NCBI GenBank assembly: GCA_028571685.1
Contig: CM053166.1
Span: 57,498,111 to 57,562,110, forward strand
DNA from: Heterohyrax brucei
Lineage: Eukaryota > Chordata > Mammalia > Hyracoidea > Procaviidae
Direction: 5' to 3'
Length of the DNA stretch: 64,000 bases
Shown: in pieces, positions 10,370 to 20,402 of the stretch
How positions within the stretch are numbered: position 1 is the stretch's first letter
Layout of the letters: the number at the start of each line of letters is the position of its first letter
Made by a program: the position numbers and the translations under genes
The notes under the pieces: model-generated
The model's database searches: none
What the model saw: only the letters and a program-made list of their open reading frames with translations
Told to the model about the DNA's origin: nothing

Positions 10370-10830
10370 AAAGTTAGGGTGGTGGATAAATAGAACAGGA
10401 TTTGCAAAATGTTGATAGTTGTTGAAGCTGAATGATGAGTACCTGGAAGTTCATTATACTATTGTTTCTAAGAGTATGTTTGTAAATGTTGGATGTTTAA
10501 AATTTTCCATGGTTAAAAAAATTTGTAAATGAATGTTCGTTAAAGACAAGGAAAGACCAAGAAACATTCACAGATTAGAGGAGACTAAGGAGACCTGACG
10601 ACTAAATGTCACGTGACATCCTGGATTGGGTCCTGGAAGAGAAAGGAAATCCAAAGTCTCTAGTTAAAAGTACTGTACCAGCTTTAATTTCTAAGTTTTA
10701 ATAAAATTACCACAGTTATATAAGGTTTTATCATTAGAGGAATTTGGGTGAAGAGTATACAGAAATTCTTCATACTATTTTTGCAACTCTTTTGTAAATC
10801 TAAAATTCTTTAGAAAACAAAATGTTAAAA
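10370..10830 (+). mobile_element. Two old L1 3'-tail-like fragments
   Basis: The stretch TGTTGATAGTTGTTGAAGCT…TTCATTATACTATTG (10411-10480) and the later TTCTTCATACTATTTTTGCAACTC (10768) resemble old mammalian L1 3' ends, each followed by an A-rich stretch. Assignment rests on general resemblance only. Confidence 0.4.
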
Positions 10831-11367
10831 ATTAATGTTCTTTACTCTCTACACATGTTTCTTTTTTGTTTTACTTACAAGTTTCCTAAAGTGAACTTAT
10901 ACCTTCACAGAAAATACTTGTTTCTATCATTGAACTACAGACTTTAAATATTTCTGAAAGATTAGTGAATTGGCATACTTACACTACTTTGCATGTTTTT
11001 CCCCCTCAATCTCCAGAGTTTGATTATGATTTCTATCTGTACCATCATGGTATATATATATTTGCATACCATTTTTATTTATAGTTCTCTAGCCTTTAAT
11101 GGACCTCTAGTCATTTTCACTATTATATCTGTTGTCCAAAATTGATCAGATAGTTGTGTCTTCCAGAAAGACTCTTGAGAACTATAAAACCATCTGTTTG
11201 TGCTATGAGAGTTAGATGGCCGTCTGCCTTGGCATATATTCTCTTTCCCTGAAGATTTGGTAAACATTGCTGCTCTATCTTCTAATGATAGATGTTATTA
11301 TAGAGAGGTTGGAAGTCAGATGAATTTTTTTTTTACCCTTCACAAGTCATTTGGTTTATTTATGAGC
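10831..11367. other. Unassigned, AT-rich, non-coding
   Basis: I see no recognisable repeat or gene in this stretch. Confidence 0.3.
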
Positions 11368-11849
11368 TGTGATGGTTAATGCTATCTGTCAGTTGGCTGA
11401 GCTATGATTCTCAGTGATTTGGCAAACACTTGGAATCGTCTTCCATATTGTGACCTGATGTGAGCTGCCAATCAGCTGAAAGGGGAATTTGCTTGTGGGT
11501 GGAGTCTGCCTCCAGTGTATTGACAAATGTGCTGAGAAAACTTGCTTGCTTGTAATTCTACACTTTTCCTGTCACTTGACCTACAGTTTTTTGGATGTGA
11601 GAAGCCTTTTGACTTGCAGATTTTGCAATTGCCAGCACCTGCATCCATGTAAACCAGCAGAAGACTTTAGCCTCTGCCAGAAGCCTTTAGCTTGCTGACT
11701 GACTCATAGATTTGGGACTTGCCAACCCCTACAAATGTGTGAGCCATTTCCTCACAATTATGTGAACCACTTACTTAAAGTAAATTTCTCTCTATATGTC
11801 TATGTATGGTTCACTAGGTTTGCTCCTCTAGAGAACCCAGACTAAAACA
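11368..11849 (+). mobile_element. ERVL/MLT2-like solo LTR
   Basis: Starts TGTGATGGTTAATGCTATCT and ends AGAACCCAGACTAAAACA. It shares internal blocks with the ERVL LTR at 7928, e.g. GTGAGCCATTTCCT near the 3' part. No internal region adjoins. The 5-bp flanks do not match, so its integration duplication has decayed or the ends are misplaced. Confidence 0.7.
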
Positions 11850-12069
11850 CAAAATTACCTATGGGAATAAATTTTTCTTTACATTTGAAGTCAAATAACT
11901 TCACCAGGATACGTGTTGATTTTTTCTTGTGAAACTAGGTTTGCTCTTTCAAGCTGTAGCTTCAGGTCTTATTCTGGATGCATTCTTGAATATAACTGAA
12001 CGTTTTTGTTGAGATGTTTCCATTTAATCTGTTCTTTTATTCAAAGACACCAATCATGCATATGGTGGG
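11850..12069. other. Unassigned spacer
   Basis: AT-rich sequence without recognised features between an ERVL LTR and a MaLR-like provirus. Confidence 0.3.
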
Positions 12070-13826
12070 TGTTTTAGTCAGCTAGGGCTGCTCTAACAGA
12101 AATACCACCAGGTGGATGGCTTTAACAAAGGAAGGTTTATTCTTACACAGTCCGGTAGGCTGCAAGTCCATATTCAGGGTGTCCGCTCCAGGGAAAGGCT
12201 TTCCCCTTGTCGGCTCTGGAGGAAAGTCCAGTATTGCATCAGTCTTGGTCCAGGGAGCGTCTTGGCGCAGGAACCTCAGGTCTGAAGGATGCGCTCTTCT
12301 CCCAGTGCTGCCTGCTTGATGGTAACGAGGTTCCCAATTCTCCTTGTTTCTCTTTCTTTTTATCTCTTGCAGGCTGAAAGGATTAAGGGTGGGGGGCAAG
12401 TGATACTCCAGGGAAACACTCGCTACAGCAGAGCAAGGAAGTAATCCTATGCAGGAATTTACAGCCCCACCCTAATCCTTTAACATACAGTTTAGTGAAA
12501 CCACAAAATGGAGGACAGTCCCAAGATACTGGGAATCATATCCCAGCCACATGCTACACATATTTGGGGGGAACACAATTCAACCCATGACATCCCACCC
12601 TTTGAAAACCCAAAAATCACATCACAGAAACATTTAACACATTCATCTCACCATAGCAAAATCATGTCCATCCCATACAACAGAAGTCTTAAATCAGTTC
12701 CAAGTCCAAAATACAAAAACTCTTCTACATCTGTGAAACCTAGAAGGTAAGCTATCTGCTTCTAAAGGTACAATGGCAGAACAGGCACAAGTTAGACATT
12801 CCATTACAAATGGAAGAAATTGCAGGGAAAGAAGGCATTAACAGGCAACAGGTGAGTCAACAGAACACATTACATTAGCCCTCAAAGCTTTGGAAATACT
12901 CTTACATTTTCTGAGATATTCTACACAATGACCCTGTCCTCGAGACTGAGGTATTGGCCACACTCTGTATTCTGAGTGGAAACCCCAGCCCTGTGCTACA
13001 ACTCTGCCTTCAAGGCCCACTTGGACAGAAACTCTGGCCCATCGGCTTTAGGAGCACCCTAAGCCCAACTGAGTGGAAATTCCGCCCTTACAAACACAGG
13101 ACACCATGGGTCCACCCTTTCAACTCCCTGAGGTCATGCCCATACCTTTTGAGACTGAGGCAGCTCAGCTTCTGGCACTGTCTGTCTCTTCAGCTTCAGT
13201 TTCGTATGGCCACATGGCCTGGGCCTCAGGCCCACATCTGCCCTGCCAGGCAAGTGTTCCAAAGCTCTGTAGCTCCACTGATTTAAGTGCCCGGAGGCAC
13301 TGTTTTAGTCAGCTAGGGCTGCTCTACCAGAAATACCACAGAATGGATGGCTTTAACAATTGAAAGTTTATTCTTACACAGTCCAGTAGGTTACAAGTCT
13401 GCACTCAAAGTGTCTGTTCCAGGGGAAGGACTTTCCTTCTTGTTGGCTCCAGAGGGAAGTCCTCGTGTTGCATCTGTCCTTATTCAGGGAGCATCTTGGT
13501 GCAGGAACCTCAGGTCTGAAGGATGCGCTGTACTTCAGGTACTGCTTTCTTGATGATGTGAGGTTTCCCATTCTCTACTTGCTTCCCTTTTCTTTTATCT
13601 CTTGTAAGGTAAAAGGATAAAGAGTGGTGCAAGTCATACTCCAGGGAACCTCCTTTTACAGTGGAGCAGGGAGGTGATCTTATGAAGGGATTTACAGCCC
13701 CACCCTAATCCTCTAACACACAGCGTAGGGAAATCACAAATGGAGGACAGTCATAAAACACTTGGAATCATGGCTCAGCCACACAGCTACACATGTTTTT
13801 GTGGAGACACATTTCAATCTGTGACA
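12070..13826 (-). mobile_element. MaLR-like provirus: LTR 12070-12592, internal 12593-13300, LTR 13301-13826
   Basis: Both LTRs begin (in + orientation) TGTTTTAGTCAGCTAGGGCT and end in TGACA. The internal region starts after the polypurine tract (TCCCACCCTTTGAAAACC on +, 12593-12610) and is homologous to the internal regions at 48097 and 56836. It stops at CCGGAGGCAC (13300), directly against the second LTR, so the leader and primer-binding site seen in the other copies are missing. The flanks (GTGGG versus AGCTA) do not form a target duplication. It has no coding capacity. Confidence 0.75.
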
Positions 13827-14633
13827 AGCTATTTTATCTTTGTTCAAGCCCCTGATTCACAGATTTTTTTATTATTATTTTTTTAAATTCCAGTATAAAT
13901 ATTTGGTCATGATTTTCATTTATTTCATGGTTAAATATTTTTGGTATGTACCCTTTGGCTTTCCTTCTGCCACACTTGTATATTCTTGAGTATATTTTTT
14001 CCATAATTCTTCTTTTGGCTCCTTGTATTTTTAATAGCATTTCAAAGATGGTAGCTTTTCCTTTTAAGGTGGAGGGGACAAGTTTGAGCTCTGAGCTACA
14101 AAAAGTGTCTCTGATTCGGAATGTGAAGACCTTGATTCAGAATTTGAAGTCCCTCAGGGCACAAGGTAATGCGTGAGAGTGCATTGGTTAAGTCTTTTTC
14201 ACTCCCCAATCAATAAAGATAGACAGATGCCAGACCATTCACTAATCTCAGTCTCATTTCTAACTTACCACAGCAACAGACTACTTCCCACAAAGATGGC
14301 TTATCATTTCCTGACCCAGTCTCATTTTTGGTACCATTCTTGGGTAACACACTGGGGCAAGTCAAGTGTTATCAACTTTTGCCCATGATGGAATGCCACA
14401 TACACTACACTAGAGCACTATGCCAGGCCAGATGTGTCTGGGATCAGAAAGGCAACCATCAGGAAGGGTCCTTCCAGGCCCTCGTTCCATCCTCATTGTA
14501 CTACTCAGCCCTTCCACATGCATTATAATTTGAGATTACAACTGCCTCCTTTTGTTGAAGGTTTAAGTCTCTGTTTTTCATTTTCCTTTTTGTCCTTGGT
14601 TGGCTACATCACAAAAAATGATGATTAAGAATA
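13827..14633. other. Unassigned, non-coding
   Basis: No recognisable repeat or gene. The longest open frames are 60-76 codons, have no family features and look like chance ORFs. Confidence 0.35.
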
Positions 14634-14735
14634 AATTTTCTGGAGTGAGGCAGACCTACATTTGAATACAGACACTGCCACTCACTAATTGTGTGATCTT
14701 AGACAAGTTATGAAGCCATCATAGACCTCAGTCAA
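14634..14735 (+). mobile_element. MIR-like SINE fragment
   Basis: TGAGGCAGACCTACATTTGAATAC…ACTGCCACTCACTAATTGTGTGATCTTAGACAAGTTA follows the core of the ancient mammalian MIR SINE. It is a diverged fragment. Confidence 0.6.
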
Positions 14736-14739
14736 ACTA

Positions 14740-17412
14740 ATATAATCAAACTGCTGAAAACTCAAGACAGATAAAAATTTTGATAGTAGACATAGAAAAC
14801 CAATGTACCCTCTGTAAGGGAACAATACTTTTGAATGCCTTCAGATTTTTCAGCAAAATCATGCAGATCAGAAGGAAGCAGCACAAAAATTTAAGTGTTG
14901 AAATAAAAAAAGTAAACATAGAATTCCATATTCAGAGGAACATCCTTCAGGAAACAAAGTGAAACAGTGACATTCTCAGGAAAATAGAAACTAAGAATTG
15001 TCATCAAGAGAACTCTTCTAAAAGAATTCAGAAGGAATTTCTTCAGACAGAGGGAAAATGAGTGAAGAAAAAGCAGCATAAAAGTAAATATATGGGTAAA
15101 TATAACAGTCTGAACTTCTCTCAAGTTATTTAAAATATGCCTAGCAATGGAAAGAAAAAAAATAATACTGTTCTTTGATAGGGTTTTAATGAATGTAAAT
15201 GTATGATATAAGACAACTACAACATAAAAGGAGGAGAGTAAAGAGATCTGTATGGTGGTAAGATATCTATATGCCACTTGAAGTAGTAAAATATTGGTTT
15301 AAAGTAGACTGTGAAAAGCTACGTATGTATGTTGTCATCTCTATAGCAAGAACAAGGACCAAAAAACCATACAAAGGGGTATAGTCAAAACTATGATTGA
15401 TAAATTAAAATAAAAACTTTAAATGTTAATGCAAAAGAAGGCACAGAAATAAACAGGACAAAAAAAAGGGGGTGAAAATAAATTAATAGACCTAAATGCA
15501 AACATACCAGTCATTACATTAAATGTGAACAGTGTACACATACCAATAAAAAGGTAAAGTTTCAAAATATATTAAGCAAAAATTGAGAAATCTAAGATAA
15601 AAAAAGATGAAATTACTGTTGGAGACTTCAGTGTTCTACTCAGCAAGGATACAGAACAACTAAGCAACACAATAAACCAGTGAGTTCTAACTGACATGAC
15701 ACTTGTAGAACCATCCCCCAAATAAGGACAGAACACATTTGTTTTAAATCTGTATAGAACCTTCTTCCAAAGAGAGCATATCCTAGATCATAAATTAAAC
15801 CATAACAAATTTAAGAGAATTAAAATCTTACAGAGTATATTCTTTGATTATAAGGAATCAAACTAAAATCAGTAACAAAGATAACTGAAAAGTCTCCAAT
15901 CATAAATGAATACATTTTATTAATGGATCTCAAAGGAAACTAGAAAATGTTGTGAATGAAGCAAAAATGAAAACATAACATTTCAAAATTTGTGAAATGC
16001 AATTAAAGCAGTGCTTAGACAGAAATATATACTGTTAGACATTAATAGTAAAAAAGATCTCAGATCAATAATCTAATCTTCTACCTCAAGACTAAAACAA
16101 ACAAAAGAAACCAAAGCAAGCAGATGGAAGAAAGTAATAAAAATAAGAACAGAAATATATGAAATTGAAACAGGAAAAAGTTAGGAAAAGAAATCAATGA
16201 AACAAAAAGCTGGTTCTTTGAAAAGATCAATAAAATTGATAAATCCCTAGCAAGACTGACAAGGAAAAAGAGAGAAGACATAAATTATCAATATCAGGAC
16301 TGAAAGAAACTATAACTATGGACTAAATCTGGATATAAATTTGACAACTTAGATGAAATGGACCAATTCTTCAAAAAGCAAAGACTCACTCAAGAAGATA
16401 ACTCAAGATGAAACAGGTAATCTGAATAGTCCAATAACTTTATTAAATTCATATTTAAAAACTTTCCAATAAGGAAAGCTATAGGTTCAGACAGTTTCAC
16501 CAGCAAAATTTACCAAATATTTAAAGAACAAATAATTCCAATTCTGTGGGTCTCTCCTCTAGAAGAGGAAGAAACTTTCTGTTTCTTTTTTGTGAGGCCA
16601 GTATTATCACGACACCATAGCCATATGAAGACATTACCAAAAACAAAAAAACAAAAAAACAAAAAAAACCTGAAGACTACTATGCCTTATGACCATAAAT
16701 GTAAACATCATCAACAAAATATCAGTAAATAAAATCCAGGAGTATACAAAGATACTAATACACAACTATAAACTATTCATTCAATATTCAAACATCAATG
16801 TAGTCCACCATACCAAAAACTCTATGATGAAAATCCACATGATCATATCAACTGATACAGAAAAAGTATTTGACAAAGTCAACATTCAACTGTGAGTAAA
16901 AAAAATTTTCAGTGAACTAGGAATAGATGAGAACTCTCAGTCTGATAACCAACAGGGTTGCTGGTGGGTCAGTGGTAGAATTATCATCTTCCGTGCAGGA
17001 AACCCAGGTTTAAATTTTGACCACCACCCATCAATTATTGGAGGATTTCCTAATATGATGCTGAACATGTTTCAGCAGAGCTTCCAGACTAAGACAAACC
17101 AGGAAGAAAGGCCTGGTGAAAGCTCTATGGATCACAATAATCCAATCTGCAACAAATTGTGGGAATGTTACAGAATCGGTCAGTATTTTGTTCCATTGTT
17201 CATGGGGTCTCTGTGATTGGGTCACTAACTCAGTGGCAGGTAACAACAACACACACACAAAAACCTATAGCAAACATCACTCTTAATGGTGAAGAGCTGG
17301 AAGCAAAGGAAGGGGAAATAAACTCTCACCACTCTTATTCAATTTCATAACGGAAATCCTACCCAGTGCAATAAGGCAAGAAAGATAAATAGAAGCATAC
17401 ATAATGAAAAAG
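14740..17412 (+). mobile_element. Old L1, ORF1 C-terminus through ORF2 RT, heavily decayed
   Basis: Order and content match L1: an ORF1 C-terminal stretch (about 14740-15100), then ORF2 with an endonuclease-like segment (GTTGGAGACTTC near 15620) and RT segments (16470-16900, including DTEKVFDKV, the usual D-x-EKAFDK block). It is too mutated to be coding. A tRNA-Gly-headed SINE interrupts it at about 16955-17265, and a mitochondrial insertion interrupts it at 17413. Confidence 0.7.
16955..17270 (+). mobile_element. tRNA-Gly-headed SINE with RTE-derived tail
   Basis: The head GCTGGTGGGTCAGTGGTAGA…CCTGGTTT-like region (16961-17030) reads as a diverged tRNA-Gly: GGTGGGTCAGTGGTAGAATT is the A-box side and CCCAGGTTTAAATTTTGACC the B-box side. 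The body and tail (GGAAGAAAGGCCTGGTGAAA, CCCTATGGATCACAA-like, then GTTCATGGGGTCTCTGTGA and AACAACAACACACAC) match the 3' end of the RTE LINE. It therefore has the composite structure of a SINE mobilised by an RTE. It sits inside the old L1. Confidence 0.65.
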
Positions 17413-17415
17413 GAG

Positions 17416-17700
17416 ACATAAAACTAGGAAGAGTACTAGCTCTAGTACTCTCTATTTTCATCCTAATATTGGTACCCCTATTACACACATCAAAGCAACA
17501 AAGCCTAATATTCTGACAACTCAGCCAATGCCTATTTTGTACATTAGGAGCCAACCTAGTTATACTCACACGAATCGGAGGACAACCCATAGAACACCCC
17601 TTCATCACAATCGGACAAGTAGCCTCCATTTTATACTTCTCCATTATCTTAATTCTAATACCCATTGCAGGCTTAATAAAAAACTGCCTCCTCAAATGAA
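17416..17700 (+). pseudogene. MT-CYB: Mitochondrial cytochrome b C-terminus (NUMT)
   Basis: Translated with the mitochondrial code the segment gives [19 protein letters not shown], then [26 protein letters not shown] and LYFSIILMLMPIAGL. These are the last two transmembrane helices of cytochrome b in the bc1 complex. An internal TGA at about 17516 reads as Trp only in mitochondria, so the copy could never be translated in the nucleus. It ends with LLKW directly before tRNA-Thr, as in mtDNA. Confidence 0.85.
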
Positions 17701-17701
17701 G

Positions 17702-17767
17702 GTCCTTGTGGTATAAACAATACCATGGTCTTGTAAATTATAAATGAAGAATAGTCTTTCAAGAACA
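17702..17767 (+). pseudogene. MT-TT: Mitochondrial tRNA-Thr (NUMT copy)
   Basis: GTCCTTGTGGTATAAACAAT starts the tRNA, the anticodon loop CTTGTAA carries TGT, and AAGAACA closes the acceptor stem. Its position right after cytochrome b fits mtDNA order. It is not expected to function in the nucleus. Confidence 0.8.
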
Positions 17768-17769
17768 AA

Positions 17770-17836
17770 TCAGGGAGGAGGCCAATGCCCCACCGTTAAC
17801 ACCCAAAGTTAACATTCTCCTTAAACTACTCCCTGA
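17770..17836 (-). pseudogene. MT-TP: Mitochondrial tRNA-Pro (NUMT copy)
   Basis: On + it reads TCAGGGAGGAGGCCAATGCC…ACTACTCCCTGA, the complement of mitochondrial tRNA-Pro; TCAGGGA and TCCCTGA form the acceptor stem. It lies between tRNA-Thr and the control region as in mtDNA. Confidence 0.8.
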
Positions 17837-18513
17837 AAAAAATTTTATTTATATTGTACATTTTGTGTATCTTCCCATACATTATACTGTGTATGTTTAA
17901 TCTTACATACCCTGTACTATGTATATCATGCATTAAATGATTGTCCCCATGCATACAAGCAAGTACATACCATTTATGTCAACAGGACCAGTACATGCTT
18001 TATCCACATAACTTGGCACAGAACACATCTAATCTTTACCCATAAGCCTGTACAACAGTACATAAACATTAATCCCTTGATTGGAAGTAGTACATCCATT
18101 GAAATATCTCTTGTCAACATGCTTATCACCTCCACTAGAACACTTTGAACACCTACCTCCAAGAAATCAGCAACCCACCCACCTAATGCTTCTCTCCTTG
18201 CTCCAGACCCATAACATGTGGGGGTTACTCCCCTGGAACTATAACTGGCATCTGGTTCTTTCCTCAGGTCCATCCCACCTAAAATTCTTTCCTCTTAAAT
18301 AAGACATCTCGATGAACTAATGACTAATTAGCTCATGATTATAACATAAATGTGGTGTCATACATTTGCTATCTTTTAATTTTAGGGATGCTATGATTCA
18401 CCTAGGCCATCTAGGCCTCAACCCAGTCAATTAACATTACATGAATATTACATGCCAGCATATTAACCATAAGGTGTTATTTTGTCAATGCTAAGTCAGG
18501 CAACATGACTGTC

Positions 18514-18806
18514 TTGTCTATGGAGAAAATCCCAAAGAATCTACATACTAAAAAACTCTAGAACTAATAAGGGGTTTTAGCAAGGCCATAGGATACAAGG
18601 TCAACACACAACATTTCTGCATACTAACAATTTGGTAACTGTATTTCCATATATTAGTAATCTGGAAACCAAAACAATTTTTGAATACTATTTACATAGC
18701 TCCCCAAAATGAAATATCTGGGTATAAATCTAATAATATATCCTAGAAGCTACAAATATCTGATGGAAGAAATCAAAGAAGACAAGAAATAGATGGAGAG
18801 ACTTAC
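18514..18806 (+). mobile_element. Old L1 ORF2, continuation after the NUMT
   Basis: GAGAAAATCCCAAAGAATCT…AGAACTAATAAGGGGTTTTAGCAAGG and the later AAATATCTGGGTATAAATCTAA are L1 ORF2 RT/thumb sequence in the orientation of the L1 before the NUMT. It ends at the LTR at 18807. Confidence 0.7.
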
Positions 18807-19187
18807 TGTCTTAGTTATCTAGTGCTGCTGTAACAGAAATACCACAAGTGGATGGCTTTAACAAAGAGAAATTTATTCTTTCTAGGAGGCTAGAAATCAG
18901 AATTCTGGATGCTGGCTCCAGAGGAAGGCTTTCTTTCTGTGGCAGAAGGTCCTTGTCATCAGTCTTCCCCTGATCTAGAAGCATCTCAGTGCAGGGACTC
19001 TGGATCCAAAGAACATAATCCACTACCAGCTCTGCTTTCTTGCTGGTAGGAAGTCCCTCATGTCTCTGCTTCCATCTCTTTTTTATATTTCAAAAGAGAT
19101 TGACTTAAGACACAACCTAATCTTGTAGATTGACTCCTGCCTCACTAACATCACAGAGACAGGAAAATGACACCAGATGATTGTGGT
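18807..19187 (-). mobile_element. MaLR-like LTR, older subfamily, truncated
   Basis: Starts TGTCTTAGTTATCTAGTGCT as in the old LTRs at 56264 and 60411, and follows that subfamily to about 19187 (AGGAAAATGACACCAGATGA). The rest is missing. It faces a + strand LTR 40 bp further on. Confidence 0.7.
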
Positions 19188-19228
19188 ATAATGGATTGCT
19201 TTCATATGGCCTTTCTTACAGTGGTCTT

Positions 19229-19718
19229 TGTCATGGATTGAATTGTGTCCCCTCAAAAAAGTGTATAGCAATTTGGCTGGGCCATGATTCCAGGTGTTGT
19301 ATGATTTTCCTGTGTGGTGTAAACCCTGCCTCTATGATGTTAATGAGGGATGATGGGTGTCAGTTTTGTTGGTGGGGCAGGACTCAGTGTGTAAGACTGT
19401 ATTATGCCTTGAAGCAGTCTCTAGAGATATAAAAAAAGAAGCTAGCAGAGAAATCTGGAAACCTCATACCACCAAGAAGCAGTGTAGGAGGAGAGTGCAT
19501 CCTTTGGAAAGGATTCCAGATCCTTGCATATCAGAAGCTCCCAGTCAAGGGGAAGATTGATGAGAAGGACCTTCCTCTAGAGCCATCAGAGAAAGCCTTC
19601 CCTTGGAGCTGACACCCTAAATTCGGACTTTTAGCTTACTGGATTTGACAAAATTTCTCTTTGTTAAAGCCATCTGCTTCCAGTATTTCTGTTAGAGCAG
19701 CACTAGATGACTAAAACA
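19229..19718 (+). mobile_element. MaLR-like solo LTR with target duplication
   Basis: Starts TGTCATGGATTGAATTGTGT and ends GATGACTAAAACA. GTCTT occurs directly before (19224-19228) and after (19719-19723), a perfect 5-bp target-site duplication. Confidence 0.85.
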
Positions 19719-19723
19719 GTCTT

Positions 19724-20397
19724 TTAACTTCCACCCACATAATAGGGTACCACTGTGTGATAAGGATAATTGTGGCCCACCAAAAGGATTAGTTAGTTTT
19801 ACCATCCTACTGGGTTTGAAATAAGTAACCTCAGAGGTGGGAGAGAGAAGATAGCATCACCATTAAGGAAGGAGAGACCGGCAGGAGAGCCTTAAAGGTA
19901 ACTATTGCTTCCCTAATAAACTTAGTAATTGTGAGTACTGTCTGTGAGTTCTATAGCCACAGCAATGGATTATCAAACCCAGCAAAGAAGTAGAGTACTG
20001 TGGGAGGGATGATTGGTACTAGAATTGGTAAAGATGGTAGAGAGAGGAGGCACGTCTGACCCCTTTCTCATAGGAATCAGCCTTGGTCTGTTGATCTGGA
20101 TTCTCCATTCTTCTTTTGAAGTTAAAGGAAGTCAGACAATGCCCTCATGCCATTTTTTACAGTTGGTGTCAGAAGTAGGATTCATTGCAATGGCTCCAGA
20201 TTCACAAGAGCATGGGACTTGTAAGGGAAAGTCCCAAGGGATTTGGAAACTGAAGCTTTTGATTCCTAGATGATTACTTTGATTATTGTTACCTGCAATG
20301 GCTAAAAAGTTGCAGCTGAAGTGGCCTGGAACCAAGGCCAAGCCAGATAAGCAGGATGATTGATAAGGGGCCAGGGACTACAGGTTTCACCTAGTCA
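19724..20397 (+). other. Unassigned; possible older LTR ending near 20160 with a PBS-like sequence
   Basis: TTGGTGTCAGAAGTAGGATT (20163-20182), just after a segment ending TTTTTTACA, resembles a retroviral primer-binding site downstream of an LTR. I cannot identify the family or a left edge. No coding sequence is visible. Confidence 0.3.
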
Positions 20398-20402
20398 GAA
20401 GC

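Larger units (their letters stand above)
17413..18513 (+). pseudogene. Nuclear mitochondrial insertion (NUMT): cytochrome b end, tRNA-Thr, tRNA-Pro, control region
   Basis: The gene order cytochrome b, tRNA-Thr, tRNA-Pro (opposite strand), control region is that of vertebrate mtDNA. Cytochrome b reads only with the mitochondrial code (internal TGA as Trp, ATA as Met). The control region holds repeated GTACAT motifs typical of its left domain. Both edges lie in L1 ORF2 sequence, and the L1 resumes at about 18514 after losing the short stretch that should encode the FADD box. Edges are accurate to about 10-15 bp. Confidence 0.85.

Noticed and set aside
17528..17716. Open frame in standard code over the mitochondrial segment
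   Set aside because: It is an out-of-frame reading of cytochrome b; the true frame needs the mitochondrial code.
17702..17836. Functional tRNA genes
   Set aside because: They are mitochondrial tRNA-Thr and tRNA-Pro copies inside a nuclear insertion.
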